Source: Gammaproteobacteria bacterium | GTDB lineage: Bacteria > Pseudomonadota > Gammaproteobacteria > Pseudomonadales > Azotimanducaceae | Assembly: GCA_009839505.1 (NCBI GenBank) | Contig: VXPO01000093.1 | Coordinates: forward strand, 1 to 64,000 | Direction: 5' to 3' | DNA length: 64,000 bases | Shown: one piece after another, positions 1-8,201 of the stretch | How the letters are laid out: each line of letters opens with the position of its first letter | Numbering within the stretch: the stretch's first letter is position 1 | Notes under the pieces: model-generated | Database searches by the model: none | What the model was told of the DNA's origin: nothing | Seen by the model: only the letters and a program-made list of their open reading frames with translations | Program-made: the position numbers and the translations under genes

Positions 1-5
1 GGTTG

Positions 6-126
6 GGGATTTGTTCCATGGAAGACGCGACCGCTTCGCGGTCGCCCCGAGAATTAGCTGCGCGAATTCTCCCGGCGGCGAGCGCCGCTGACCGCCAGGC
101 AACAAACGGGATTTGTTCCATGGAAG
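6..126. repeat. direct repeat pair in non-coding left edge
   Basis: A 19-base sequence starting GGGATTTGTTCC occurs at 6-24 and again at 108-126. Between them lies a perfect hairpin at 27-45 (8-base arms GCGACCGC / GCGGTCGC around TTC). Part of the second copy's left flank (87-106, GCTGACCGCCAGGCAACAAA) recurs almost exactly at 1368-1387. Small ORFs over 3-334 look like translations of these repeats, and I see no convincing gene in 1-225. Confidence 0.6.
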
Positions 127-147
127 GGGCGACCCTTGTGGTCGCCC
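127..147. repeat. REP-like palindrome, copy 1
   Basis: The sequence is an inverted repeat with arms GGGCGACC and GGTCGCCC around CTTGT. The same element recurs at 6092-6112 and, with one mismatch, at 18707-18726. All three are intergenic, which fits a dispersed palindromic element rather than a gene-specific terminator. Confidence 0.7.
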
Positions 148-225
148 GTGTCCCAAATCCGCAGGGCGTTCGCTCTCGCAGACGGGCGATCGCAGGGATC
201 GCATCTACGTGTACGCGGCGACGCG

Positions 226-1029
226 TCAGATCTTCGCGGCGACGCCACCGTCGACGTTGATGATCTCGCCGGAGATGAACCGGGACTCGTCGCAGGCGAG
301 GAACAGCACTAGGTTCGCCACGTCGTCCGGGTAGCCTGGGCCCTGAACGATCTGGGCGTAGTCGAACATCTTCTCGAACACGTGATGGCCGCCGTCGGCA
401 TCTTTGGACGTGCCACGAGTCGCGCCCGGCGTGAGGATCTGTCCCGGACGGACGCAGTTGACCCGGATGTTGTCGCGGCCCCCGGCACCGGCCATGTAGC
501 GGGTCAGTGCATCGACACCGGCCTTGGCGGCATAGTAGGACGCCGATGCGGTGCCGAACTCGTCCTGCATCCTGGGGCTGAATCCGCGCTGTGCGGCGAG
601 CGAGGACATGTTGACCACCGCACCGCCGCCGGCAGCCACTAGGTGCGGCCAGACTGCCTGACTGACGTAGAAGGTACCAGTAAGGTTGGTGTTCACGATG
701 CGGAGCCAGTCCGCATTGGGCTCCTCCGGAAATCGGCCGCCACCCCCGCCGCCCGCATTGTTGAACAGGACGTCGATCCGACCATGGATGGTCGCGGCCT
801 TGGCGACTGCGGAGCTGACGGATTCGTCGTCGCCGACATCGCAGGCGACGAACGTCGCGTCGAATCCCGCATCGCGAATGGCGGAAGCGACTGCCTGGCC
901 TTGCGCCTCGCGGCGCGCCATGAGGATGACCTTCGCTCCCTCGCGGGCGAACAGGTGGCCCGTGGCTTCGCCGATTCCGCTGTTGCCGCCGGTGATGATG
1001 GCGACCTTGCCTTCAAGTCTGTTTGGCAC
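226..1029 (-). CDS. SDR family NAD(P)-dependent oxidoreductase
   Basis: This 267-residue protein is a classical short-chain dehydrogenase/reductase of normal family length. Visible motifs are the dinucleotide-binding TGGNSGIG (residues 13-20), NNAG (about 90-93), catalytic Ser 142/143, and Y165-x3-K169, followed by the C-terminal segment SGEIINVDGG typical of the family. It is probably a soluble enzyme that oxidises an alcohol or reduces a ketone; the substrate cannot be read from sequence. It is transcribed divergently from the sugar-acid dehydratase pair at 1404-3511, so a shared metabolic role is possible but inferred. Confidence 0.93.
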   Translation of the reverse strand: MPNRLEGKVAIITGGNSGIGEATGHLFAREGAKVILMARREAQGQAVASAIRDAGFDATFVACDVGDDESVSSAVAKAATIHGRIDVLFNNAGGGGGGRFPEEPNADWLRIVNTNLTGTFYVSQAVWPHLVAAGGGAVVNMSSLAAQRGFSPRMQDEFGTASASYYAAKAGVDALTRYMAGAGGRDNIRVNCVRPGQILTPGATRGTSKDADGGHHVFEKMFDYAQIVQGPGYPDDVANLVLFLACDESRFISGEIINVDGGVAAKI

Positions 1030-1403
1030 GTCGAGTGCTCCTTAGAGTCTGCAATCTTGATTTTCGTCGGACGCTTCCTGGTCTCGGCGGTGACCTGCCG
1101 AATGGGAACGCACCGTAGACGTCCATCAAACGGCCGAAACGCACCGGGTTCCGATCCAAGGCAGCCTGGTCGACGGTTTGCCGGAACGATCCTGGGTCTG
1201 CATGTGCGACCGACAGTAGGTACTGAGCATCATCAGTCTCAGGCCTTCGGTCTTGCGGGGATGTGCATTCGGTCGAGTATACCTTGGCGTCGAGGCGAGA
1301 CTCCTTGTGCCCTTGTGCCCTTGGTATAGTGGCGCGCCATGCGCAACGCGACCGCGTCCGAGGCGGTGCTGACCGGCAGGCAACAAGACAACGCATTGGT
1401 CCC
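1030..1403. other. divergent intergenic region
   Basis: This 374-base stretch separates the SDR (minus) from the dehydratase gene (plus) and should hold both promoters. A short tandem CCTTGTGC repeat (about 1304-1318) precedes a TATAGT at 1325-1330, but spacing to a -35 is poor. The 20-base sequence at 1368-1387 is a near copy of 87-106. ORFs on either strand lack any recognisable family signature. Confidence 0.4.
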
Positions 1404-2492
1404 ATGAAGATCACTGACATCACCCGCACACCATTGTCGATCGGCAAGGGCCTGTTGCGAATCCAGACCGACGCCGGCGTCGAGGGCTGGGCGGAAGTCC
1501 CCGGCCGCAACAACGCCGTCTTCAATGCCTACCTCGAAAGCGCGATCAAACCCGCCCTGGTTGGTGAAGATCCGCGGCTCGTCGACCGCCACTGGGAGAC
1601 GCTCGCCCTCGGCCGGGACGAACGTTTCTACAAGCTGCCGGGTTGGGTCGTGGGCGTGGTGGACGTTGCCCTCTGGGACCTCCTCGGCAAGGACACGGGC
1701 TTGCCGGTCCACACCTTGATGGGCGGTGCGCGCCGCACGTCCATCCCGCTCTACTGGAGCACCGGCTCCGGCTGGCGGATGCAGCCCGAGGAGATGCTCG
1801 CCCTGGTGAAGGACGGTTGGCAGCGCGGCTTCCGGGCGTTCAAGATCCGCATGGACTGGCGGGGCTGGCGTCAGGACGTGGATCCGGAGAAGGACTATCA
1901 ACTCTTCAGGGCGGCGCGGGAATTCCTCTCCGGTGGCGAATACCTCGGTTTCGACGCCAACAACGGTTATTCCGTATCCACGGCCATCCAGCAGGGCCGA
2001 CGCTTCGAAGCCTTGGGCATCGACCATTTCGAGGAACCCATACCCCACCACGACCTGCCCGGATTGAAGCAGATCGCTGACGCCCTCGACGTCGCCGTGT
2101 CGGCGGGCGAACAGGATGCCTTCCGCTGGTGGTTCCACCACCTGGTTCTGCTGGGCGACCCGGACATCCTGCAGCCCGATATCTTGAACGCGGGTGGACC
2201 GAGCGAGGTCAAGCGCATCTATGAGATGGCGACCACGCTGAACAAGCCTGTCATGCCGCATAGTCCCCAGGCGGGCATCAACTCGATGGCGTCGCTGCAC
2301 GTCTATGCCACCGTGCAGAACGCCACCCGTCCGCACGAGTTCTCCATCGAGTTCTCAGGTCCGCTCGACGAGGTCGCGGACCTCTACGGCGAGACTGTCC
2401 TGCCGACGAACGGCGCCATGGAGCTGACCGAAAAACCGGGCTTCGGCATCGAGCTGAACGAAACCGCGGTTGCCCGATTGACGGTTCGCTGA
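1404..2492 (+). CDS. mandelate racemase/muconate lactonizing family dehydratase
   Basis: The 362-residue product is an enolase-superfamily enzyme. Metal- and base-type residues are in family positions: K147-x-R149 (FKIRMD), D184 and N186 (FDANNGYS), E210/E211 (FEEP), E236 (AGEQ) and H286 (MPHSP). The family abstracts a proton alpha to a carboxylate; sugar-acid dehydration is the commonest role in this subgroup. The ATG at 1404 begins MKITDITRTP, a typical N-terminus, so longer upstream readings are rejected. The next gene starts 2 bases after the stop, and the pair probably acts on one sugar or sugar acid. The exact substrate is unknown. Confidence 0.9.
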   Translation: MKITDITRTPLSIGKGLLRIQTDAGVEGWAEVPGRNNAVFNAYLESAIKPALVGEDPRLVDRHWETLALGRDERFYKLPGWVVGVVDVALWDLLGKDTGLPVHTLMGGARRTSIPLYWSTGSGWRMQPEEMLALVKDGWQRGFRAFKIRMDWRGWRQDVDPEKDYQLFRAAREFLSGGEYLGFDANNGYSVSTAIQQGRRFEALGIDHFEEPIPHHDLPGLKQIADALDVAVSAGEQDAFRWWFHHLVLLGDPDILQPDILNAGGPSEVKRIYEMATTLNKPVMPHSPQAGINSMASLHVYATVQNATRPHEFSIEFSGPLDEVADLYGETVLPTNGAMELTEKPGFGIELNETAVARLTVR

Positions 2493-2494
2493 CG

Positions 2495-3511
2495 GTGGCG
2501 CTCAACCGGCTGAACATGGCATTCGTCGGCTGCGGGGGCATCGCCCGGGCTCATTGGCGCGGCATCCAGAGACACGCTCCGCGCATCGACGTAACCGCCG
2601 TGGTGGACACGAACCCAGATCATGTCGCCGCCATGGCGGAACAAACCGGTGCGCTTGGATTCTCGTCCCTCGCCGAGGCCTTGGCGGAGGGCGACTTCGA
2701 CGCGGTCGACATCATGCTGCCCCACGATCTCCACGAACAGGCGGCCCTGGAGTCGTTCGCGGCCGGCAAGCATGTCTGCCTCGAGAAACCCATGGCTCAC
2801 AACCTGGAGAGCTGTGAACGCATCCTTGCGGCCGCGGCGCAGACGGACACCGTATTCATGATCGCGGAACAGGCCCAGTACTGGACCGACGTGCAAAAGG
2901 CGCGGGAACTGATCGACGCCGGTGCCATCGGCGAGGTGATCACGGCGCGGGGGTGCTTCTACGACCCGCTGGCGGCACCACCTGGCACCAAGCCCTGGCG
3001 GTACGAACTTGCCCGCGCCGGTGGCGGCATCTCCATCGACGGCGGTGCCCACTGGATTCGCCCCCTACGTATGATGCTCGGAGAGATCGACGAGGTGATC
3101 GCAGCGACCGCGCGTCACATCGATGACATGGAAGGCGAGTCCTCGGCGCGCGCCCTGTTCCGTTTCAAGAGCGGCGTTGTGGCCACCTTCGAGGCTTTGC
3201 TCTACGCGGGCTCCGTGGCCTCGGTGGAGGACTTCCGCATCACCGGCACCGAAGGCGAACTGGTCATGGAACGTGGCCGCGATGGCCAGCTTCGGCTCTA
3301 CAACGGCGAACACCCGGCGGGCTTGGCGTTGATGAGTTCGTACGAGGGTAAGGCCGCAAGCTACGGCGAGGAACTCAACGACTTCTGCTGCGCGATTCTC
3401 GACGGCAAAGAACTCGAGGCCTCGCCGGAATATTCGTTGGGGGAATTGCGTACGGCGCTCGCAATGTACCGGTCGGTCGAGACCGGTACCTGGGAGAGGG
3501 TCTGGGACTGA
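2495..3511 (+). CDS. Gfo/Idh/MocA family oxidoreductase
   Basis: The 338-residue protein has an N-terminal Rossmann fold (VGCGGIARAH, residues 11-20) and the family EKP motif at 97-99 (CLEKPMA). The alpha/beta C-terminal domain carries GGGISIDGGAHWI, where His is a likely catalytic residue. These enzymes oxidise or reduce sugars and polyols with NAD(P). It starts with GTG two bases after the MR/MLE stop, so the genes are co-transcribed. An internal Met at residue 8 is an alternative start. Confidence 0.9.
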   Translation: MALNRLNMAFVGCGGIARAHWRGIQRHAPRIDVTAVVDTNPDHVAAMAEQTGALGFSSLAEALAEGDFDAVDIMLPHDLHEQAALESFAAGKHVCLEKPMAHNLESCERILAAAAQTDTVFMIAEQAQYWTDVQKARELIDAGAIGEVITARGCFYDPLAAPPGTKPWRYELARAGGGISIDGGAHWIRPLRMMLGEIDEVIAATARHIDDMEGESSARALFRFKSGVVATFEALLYAGSVASVEDFRITGTEGELVMERGRDGQLRLYNGEHPAGLALMSSYEGKAASYGEELNDFCCAILDGKELEASPEYSLGELRTALAMYRSVETGTWERVWD

Positions 3512-3686
3512 AAAGCCGGCGCCGCCAAGACGCCCCACGGGCTCGGCGTCCGGCCCCAAACCCCATCGAACTTCAGCCCGTCCGACTTCGCCCCTAACAC
3601 GCCGAAGTACGACGCACCTGGGCCCAGGTGAACCTTTTGCCTCGACCGGGAGCTTTAGGGAGGTAGACACACTCTAGGAATGTGTG

Positions 3687-4415
3687 ATGAACCGCTCCTG
3701 CCTCCGTTTGCTCCTGCTCCTCGCCCTGACGTTCGTCGCCGGTGGATGCACCGTTGCGTCTTCGGTGCGCCCGGAAGGCTATTACGACAGTGTGCGATAT
3801 GCGTCACTGGAAAGGGATGAGCCGGCATCCCTGTTTCCGGGCGATGCCGCGGTACTCACCGACGATGCGATCCAGCGCATTCTCGAATACCGCTACGCGC
3901 CTGGGCCGCTCTCCCGCATCGCCCTCATGCCGACGGGCATGGATACGTGGTCCCGCTGGTCCGAAGGACTGGCCGTCGCTACCGAGCAACTTGCGGAAGA
4001 CGTCGTCGGTGTTCTCGAGGCGTCGCCGCGGATATACGACGCCGCTTTCCTTCCGTCGGTGCTGACGCCTGAGCGGCGTTCGGTCCCGCATCTGCGCGAA
4101 GCAGCGGCGAGATTTCAAGCAGATCTGACACTCGCCTATCGCATCTTTTGTCGGAGCTTCCAGAAACACCGTCTGTTCAGAGACGATCGCGCACGCGCGT
4201 TCTGCGGCGTGGAGGCCGTACTGATCGATACGCGCACGGGAGTCGTGCCGCTGTCTGTCGTCGCGTCCAGGATCTTTGATGTCGAGCAATCCGAGGATGA
4301 CTTGAACTTCCGCGAGACCATCCTCAAGGCGCAGTTGGCCGCGGTGGCCGGGTCACTCTCGGAGGTCGCCTCCGAGGTCGTGGACCTGGTGGAGGCCCAT
4401 CAGGACAGCGGGTAG
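3687..4415 (+). CDS. predicted lipoprotein, unknown function
   Basis: The 242-residue product begins with a basic n-region, a leucine-rich hydrophobic core and a lipobox ending FVAGGC, so lipidation at Cys21 and attachment to a membrane are predicted. The rest is a mixed soluble domain with no repeats or membrane segments, and I do not recognise the family. ATG at 3687 is chosen over the GTG just before it (3684). It stands alone, 175 bases after the Gfo/Idh/MocA gene and about 100 bases before the UGSC unit. Confidence 0.8.
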   Translation: MNRSCLRLLLLLALTFVAGGCTVASSVRPEGYYDSVRYASLERDEPASLFPGDAAVLTDDAIQRILEYRYAPGPLSRIALMPTGMDTWSRWSEGLAVATEQLAEDVVGVLEASPRIYDAAFLPSVLTPERRSVPHLREAAARFQADLTLAYRIFCRSFQKHRLFRDDRARAFCGVEAVLIDTRTGVVPLSVVASRIFDVEQSEDDLNFRETILKAQLAAVAGSLSEVASEVVDLVEAHQDSG

Positions 4416-4516
4416 TCGAACGACGGCCACGCCGCTGTCAGACGGTGTTGCCGGTTCATCGAGCGCATCCGGGGTAGTAGCATGCGTGGTGCCGCAATCT
4501 CCACGTCAGGGAAGCC

Positions 4517-5557
4517 ATGCCGGAGAACCCGACGCTCCACGACATCGCCGACGATCCGCTTCAAGCCATCGACTACTGTTACGAGCAGGGCTGGACGGAC
4601 GGCCTGCCGGTCGTACCGCCGGAGGAGGGCCGTGTTCAGGCGATGCTCGCCATGGAAGGCCGGCCGGCGGAAACGGTGATCGCGCACCATCCCGCGACCG
4701 GGCTCGAGTTGACCGTCCACGCGGCGGCCGTGAATGCGGTCATGGCGGGTTGTCTGCCGGATTATTTCCCGGTCATCGTTGCGGCCTTCGAGGCCATGGA
4801 CCGGGAACCCTTCAACTTCCACGGCAGTACCGTCAGCACGGGCGGATCCGGCCACCTCCTGATCGTCAGCGGTCCCGTCGTCGACGACATCGGCCTCAAC
4901 GCGGGCGTCAACCTGTTCGGCCCCGGCAACCGCGCCAACGCGACCATCGGCCGCTCCATCCGGCTGACGCTACTGAACGTCTTCAGGATCGTGCCGGGCA
5001 TCGCCGACAAGTCGACCCAGGGCAACCCCGGCAAGTACAGCTTTTGCATCGGCGAACGGGCCGACCGGAATCCCTGGCCGCCGTTGTGGGAGGAATTCGG
5101 CTATCCCGAGGGCACGAGCTCGGTGACGGCGTTCGCCGGCGCCGGGTTCTGCAATGTCGAGAACCACGGCGGCAACACGCCGGAAGCGATCCTCGACACC
5201 ATGGCGCACGCCATGGCCAACTACGGCTGCATCAGTACCGGCCAAAGCGTCGTCGTGCTGTCGCCCGAACACGCTGAAATCGTCGCCCGGCCGGGATGGA
5301 CCAAGAACGATGTTCGGGAATACCTGTTCGAACAAGCGAAACAGCCGCGGGAAACCATCGAACGCCTCGGCAAACTCGACGGTGGGTATGCGCGCCAAGG
5401 CCGACGTGACTGCCATCGCGGCATCGAGCCCGACGACATCCTGGTCACCGTGGGCGGCGGCGATGCCGGCGGCCACTCGTCGTTCATTCCCTCTTGGAGC
5501 CGCGGCCGAGGCTCCATCATGCAGACCCAGGCCATCGGCGTATGTATCGACTGCTGA
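4517..5557 (+). CDS. conserved protein upstream of the UGSC selenoprotein gene
   Basis: The 346-residue soluble protein has no signal peptide. It is rich in Gly and Asn motifs (STGGSGH, GLNAGVNLFGPGNRAN, GGGDAGGHSS) and ends in a Cys-x-x-Cys (VCIDC). I do not recognise a named enzyme family. The stop is only 12 bases before the ATG of the selenoprotein gene, with a GGAG ribosome-binding site in the gap, so the two are almost certainly co-transcribed. The genes lie in the same reading frame, separated by TGA 5555-5557. A redox role alongside its Sec-containing neighbour is inferred from context only. Confidence 0.8.
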   Translation: MPENPTLHDIADDPLQAIDYCYEQGWTDGLPVVPPEEGRVQAMLAMEGRPAETVIAHHPATGLELTVHAAAVNAVMAGCLPDYFPVIVAAFEAMDREPFNFHGSTVSTGGSGHLLIVSGPVVDDIGLNAGVNLFGPGNRANATIGRSIRLTLLNVFRIVPGIADKSTQGNPGKYSFCIGERADRNPWPPLWEEFGYPEGTSSVTAFAGAGFCNVENHGGNTPEAILDTMAHAMANYGCISTGQSVVVLSPEHAEIVARPGWTKNDVREYLFEQAKQPRETIERLGKLDGGYARQGRRDCHRGIEPDDILVTVGGGDAGGHSSFIPSWSRGRGSIMQTQAIGVCIDC

Positions 5558-5569
5558 CGGAGAAGAGCC

Positions 5570-6091
5570 ATGAGACTGGTTGATCCCACGGTGCCCGCCA
5601 AGGAACCAGACTGCCGGCGAGCGCCGGCGCTAGCCAAACTAGACGGGCTGACCATCGGCCTGCTGTCGAACCGGAAACTCAATGCCGACCGACTGCTGAC
5701 CGAGACGGCGGACCTTCTCCGTACGCGCTTCGGCGGCATGGTGTTGCCCATGGTGTCGAAGAACAACGCCTCCGCGCCCGCACCGGGGGAGATGCTGACC
5801 AACCTATCCCCGGAGTGCGACTACCTCATCACCGCTGCGGGCGACTGAGGCAGTTGTTCAACGTGCAGTTTGCATGACGGCATCACCTTCGAGCAGACCG
5901 GTAAACGGGCCGTGGTCCTATGCACCGCACCGTTCGAGGTGACAGCGCGCAACATCGCCCGGATGATGGGCCTACCCGACTACCCGTTCGCGATCCTGGA
6001 CCACCCCCTGGGAAGCTGCACGCCCGCCGAGGTGAAGGCACGCGCCACTGCAGCCTGCGAACAAGCCATCGAGATCCTGACAACCCCGTAG
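5570..6091 (+). CDS. UGSC family selenoprotein (in-frame UGA = Sec93)
   Basis: A conventional reading stops at TGA 5846-5848 after 92 codons, but the same frame continues open to TAG at 6091. It gives 173 residues with the junction Gly-Asp-Sec-Gly-Ser-Cys-Ser-Thr-Cys, exactly the U-G-S-C motif naming this (seleno)protein family. The downstream half (from LHDGITFEQTG) is conserved-looking protein ending EIL, with a second GSC near the C-terminus. A compact hairpin just after the UGA (5862-5876) fits bacterial SECIS rules. The RBS is GGAGAAGAG before ATG 5570. The function is unproven but thiol/selenol redox chemistry is likely. Standard gene callers will split this gene in two or truncate it. 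Confidence 0.88.
5862..5876 (+). promoter_or_regulatory. candidate bacterial SECIS hairpin
   Basis: Bases 5862-5867 pair with 5871-5876 (C-G, G-U wobble, U-A, G-C, C-G, A-U), leaving a GUU loop. The loop's first base is G, 20 bases after the UGA. The known bacterial SECIS model asks for a short stem-loop with G in the first two loop positions about 16-37 bases downstream of UGA, which this satisfies. Confidence 0.7.
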
Positions 6092-6112
6092 GGGCGACCC
6101 TTGTGGTCGCCC
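6092..6112. repeat. REP-like palindrome, copy 2
   Basis: This is a perfect copy of the 21-base palindrome at 127-147, placed directly after the TAG of the selenoprotein gene. It could also act as a transcription-end hairpin here, although no T-run follows. Confidence 0.7.
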
Positions 6113-6158
6113 GACTCGGTGCAACGCACACTGCCTTCGGCCGACGCGGGTGTGGGCG

Positions 6159-6554
6159 CTACGGTGCGTGCAGAAAACTCGACCGGAACTGAATTCCCCA
6201 GTGCCCATCCACCAGCGTCGCGATCCAGAACGTATCGAAGCTGTGATAGACCGTGCCGTCCGCCCGACAGCGGTCATTGGTGATGGCGATGTGAACCTTG
6301 TCGCTGCCGCTGTGAATCACCTCGAGACTCGCCATCACGGTATGGTCCCAGCCCTCTTCCCTGAGGCGGGACTCGCCTCGCCTGCAACCATCGATGAACG
6401 CCTCGGCGTTCTCGATCGTTCTAAACTGCCCGTTGGCGAAACGGACGTGCGGATAGTTCAACGTCTCGGCGTGTCGCTCGTGGTCCTGCGCGTTGAAGGT
6501 TGCGGTGAAAGCTTCGGCGACCGCGATGGCCTGTTTCGCACTCTCTTCATTCAT
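6159..6554 (-). CDS. NTF2/SnoaL-like domain protein
   Basis: The 131-residue protein from MNEESAKQ has the helix-then-curved-sheet pattern of SnoaL-like folds: an N-terminal amphipathic helix (AVAEAFTATFNAQD) and strands ending in FDTFWIATLVDGHWGI. Such small cone-shaped domains act as isomerases, cyclases or binding proteins. The start at 6554 overlaps the stop of the upstream gene by 8 bases, which argues against the longer reading. It is the last gene of a four-gene minus-strand operon with two dioxygenases. Confidence 0.75.
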   Translation of the reverse strand: MNEESAKQAIAVAEAFTATFNAQDHERHAETLNYPHVRFANGQFRTIENAEAFIDGCRRGESRLREEGWDHTVMASLEVIHSGSDKVHIAITNDRCRADGTVYHSFDTFWIATLVDGHWGIQFRSSFLHAP

Positions 6555-7200
6555 CCTTTGTCTGCGCATGTCGTTGTACGGCCTGTTCATAGGCGCGTTG
6601 CGCGATGCGGTCCCGTTCCATTGCATCCGACATCGCCATCCTGGCGACATCGTCGGCGAGGGGCCGGGAGTCGAGCGGTGCGTCGAACCGGACACTCAAC
6701 CGCCGTTTGAACAGGGGAGGTGCGAACCCGGTCTGCAGGAGTGTGGCGCGTCCGAGCCGGGGCACGCCGTCGTCGGTCCACGACAAGCCGACACCGCCCA
6801 GCATGTATTCCTTGCCGTCGATGTGGATGTAGGTGACGGGTCCGGGGGCCGTGCGAGTTAGAAGCTTCGGCTGTTCTTCGCCCGGCTTGCGCACGAGGAA
6901 GTAGTGGGTCGTCGTACAGTCCGGGCACGGCTTGCCACCAGCGTTCTGCCTAAGGGCGGTCGAAGCATCCGACTCCGCCGCCGTGACTTGGACGGCGAGC
7001 ACCGCACCGTCTTCGAACGGGTGGTCGCCCAGCCCGCGGACAATCCCGTAGACCTCGACCGCTCCGTCTTTGACGGTCGCGGGTTGGACACTCAACAACT
7101 CGGCAGTCTGACCGTGGGCGATCGAACAGAGCGCAATGCCAAACGCCGCGCCGAGACCGCACTTGAGATAGGTCTTGCAGCGGGTGTCGTGGGACCACAT
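6547..7200 (-). CDS. exported protein of unknown function
   Basis: The ATG at 7200 gives 217 residues beginning MWSHDTRCKTYLKCG, then a hydrophobic stretch ending SIAHGQ-TAE, a predicted Sec signal peptide. The mature part contains a CPDC pair (GGKPCPDCTT) and a Lys/Arg-rich C-terminal helix. I do not recognise the family. It lies 11 bases after the TauD-like gene and overlaps the following SnoaL-like gene. Confidence 0.7.
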   Translation of the reverse strand: MWSHDTRCKTYLKCGLGAAFGIALCSIAHGQTAELLSVQPATVKDGAVEVYGIVRGLGDHPFEDGAVLAVQVTAAESDASTALRQNAGGKPCPDCTTTHYFLVRKPGEEQPKLLTRTAPGPVTYIHIDGKEYMLGGVGLSWTDDGVPRLGRATLLQTGFAPPLFKRRLSVRFDAPLDSRPLADDVARMAMSDAMERDRIAQRAYEQAVQRHAQTKDE

Positions 7201-7211
7201 GGCGATTTCCT

Positions 7212-8162
7212 TCAGCTCGTGCCGCTCGCGGCCCCTCGAAGTTGACCCAACGACGACTCGTTCGTTGACGACGGGTGGAACGACTCGGCCCGGGGGTCGG
7301 CAAAGGTTGGAGCCAGTTCGGTCTCCACTTCCCCGGAAATCCGCGACGCGCGCAGTACCCGCTTGTGGATCGGATCGTAGGGTCGCGCCCGATGCATCAC
7401 GCAGCGGTTGTCCCAGACCACCAAGTCGCCAACTGTCCACGCGTGCCGGTACGTGCGGGGCGGCTGGCAGGCATCGGCCAAGAGCTTGGTGAGCAGCGCT
7501 TCGGACGCTTCCTCGCTCATCCCCGGAATCCCGTAGGCATGCCGCCCCGTGTAGAGGGACTTTCGACCGGTTTCCGGGTGCGTCTTGATAACCGGGCGCA
7601 GCGGCGCGCCCTTGTCGTGGAAGCCGTATTGGTTGTCGGTCTTGGGGGTGTGGCCGATCCTGGACTGCGAGTGGTACAGCGAGTGGTAGGCGGACAACCC
7701 CTCCAGTTGCTCCTTGGTGGCGTCGTCCAGGGCGTCGTACGCGGCGCGCATGTCGGCGAACTCGGTCTCGCCGCCCTCGGGCGGCACCACCAGCGCCATG
7801 AGCATGCCGGCCTTGGCGGCGAGCGGCATGTAGGTGCTGTCGGTATGCCAGCCCTCGTTGCCCTTCAGCATGTAGTGTTGCTGTTCACCGGGCTTTGCCA
7901 GAGAGCCGTCACCCTTCTGGTTGGAGAACCGGGCGATGGGGCTCGCCTGTTTCGGATATAGCTTCTCGGTCTTGCCGAATCGAAGCGCGAACGCCCCCTG
8001 CGTGTCATCGTCGAGACGGTGCTGCGCCGGGAAAACCAGCAGACCGTAGGTCAGGAAGGCGTCGTGGATCTCTTCCCAAGTGTCGTCGTCGAGAGTCGCG
8101 AGATCGACACCGGTGACGACGGCACCCAGGGTGGCGTCGATTGGCGTTACCTCGATGGACAT
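7212..8162 (-). CDS. TauD/TfdA family Fe(II)/2-oxoglutarate dioxygenase
   Basis: The 316-residue protein has the facial-triad motif H106-T-D108 (GWHTDSTYMP) and distal H257 in WDNRCVMHRARPYD, with nearby Arg for 2-oxoglutarate. Family members hydroxylate or cleave taurine, aryloxyalkanoates, or small amines and ethers. The gene is second in an operon with a PhyH-type oxygenase (39-base gap upstream). The specific substrate is not readable. All catalytic residues are present, so it should be active. Confidence 0.93.
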   Translation of the reverse strand: MSIEVTPIDATLGAVVTGVDLATLDDDTWEEIHDAFLTYGLLVFPAQHRLDDDTQGAFALRFGKTEKLYPKQASPIARFSNQKGDGSLAKPGEQQHYMLKGNEGWHTDSTYMPLAAKAGMLMALVVPPEGGETEFADMRAAYDALDDATKEQLEGLSAYHSLYHSQSRIGHTPKTDNQYGFHDKGAPLRPVIKTHPETGRKSLYTGRHAYGIPGMSEEASEALLTKLLADACQPPRTYRHAWTVGDLVVWDNRCVMHRARPYDPIHKRVLRASRISGEVETELAPTFADPRAESFHPSSTNESSLGQLRGAASGTS

Positions 8163-8201
8163 GGGACCTCTCCGTGCCGTTTACCGCCCAATCCTACCTG
8201 T

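Noticed and set aside
3..334. Small plus-strand ORFs at the left edge as genes
   Set aside because: Their peptides are translations of the palindromic and direct repeats.
1239..2336. 365-residue minus-strand ORF opposite the dehydratase gene
   Set aside because: The plus strand encodes an enolase-superfamily enzyme with all motifs; the reverse reading has none.
5555..5557. TGA between the companion gene and the selenoprotein gene as a second Sec codon, fusing both
   Set aside because: A clear ribosome-binding site and ATG follow within 15 bases, and I see no hairpin at SECIS distance. It is more likely a real stop.
7015..7035. GTGGTCGCCC within the exported-protein gene as a fourth palindrome copy
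   Set aside because: Only one arm is present and it lies in coding sequence; chance match.
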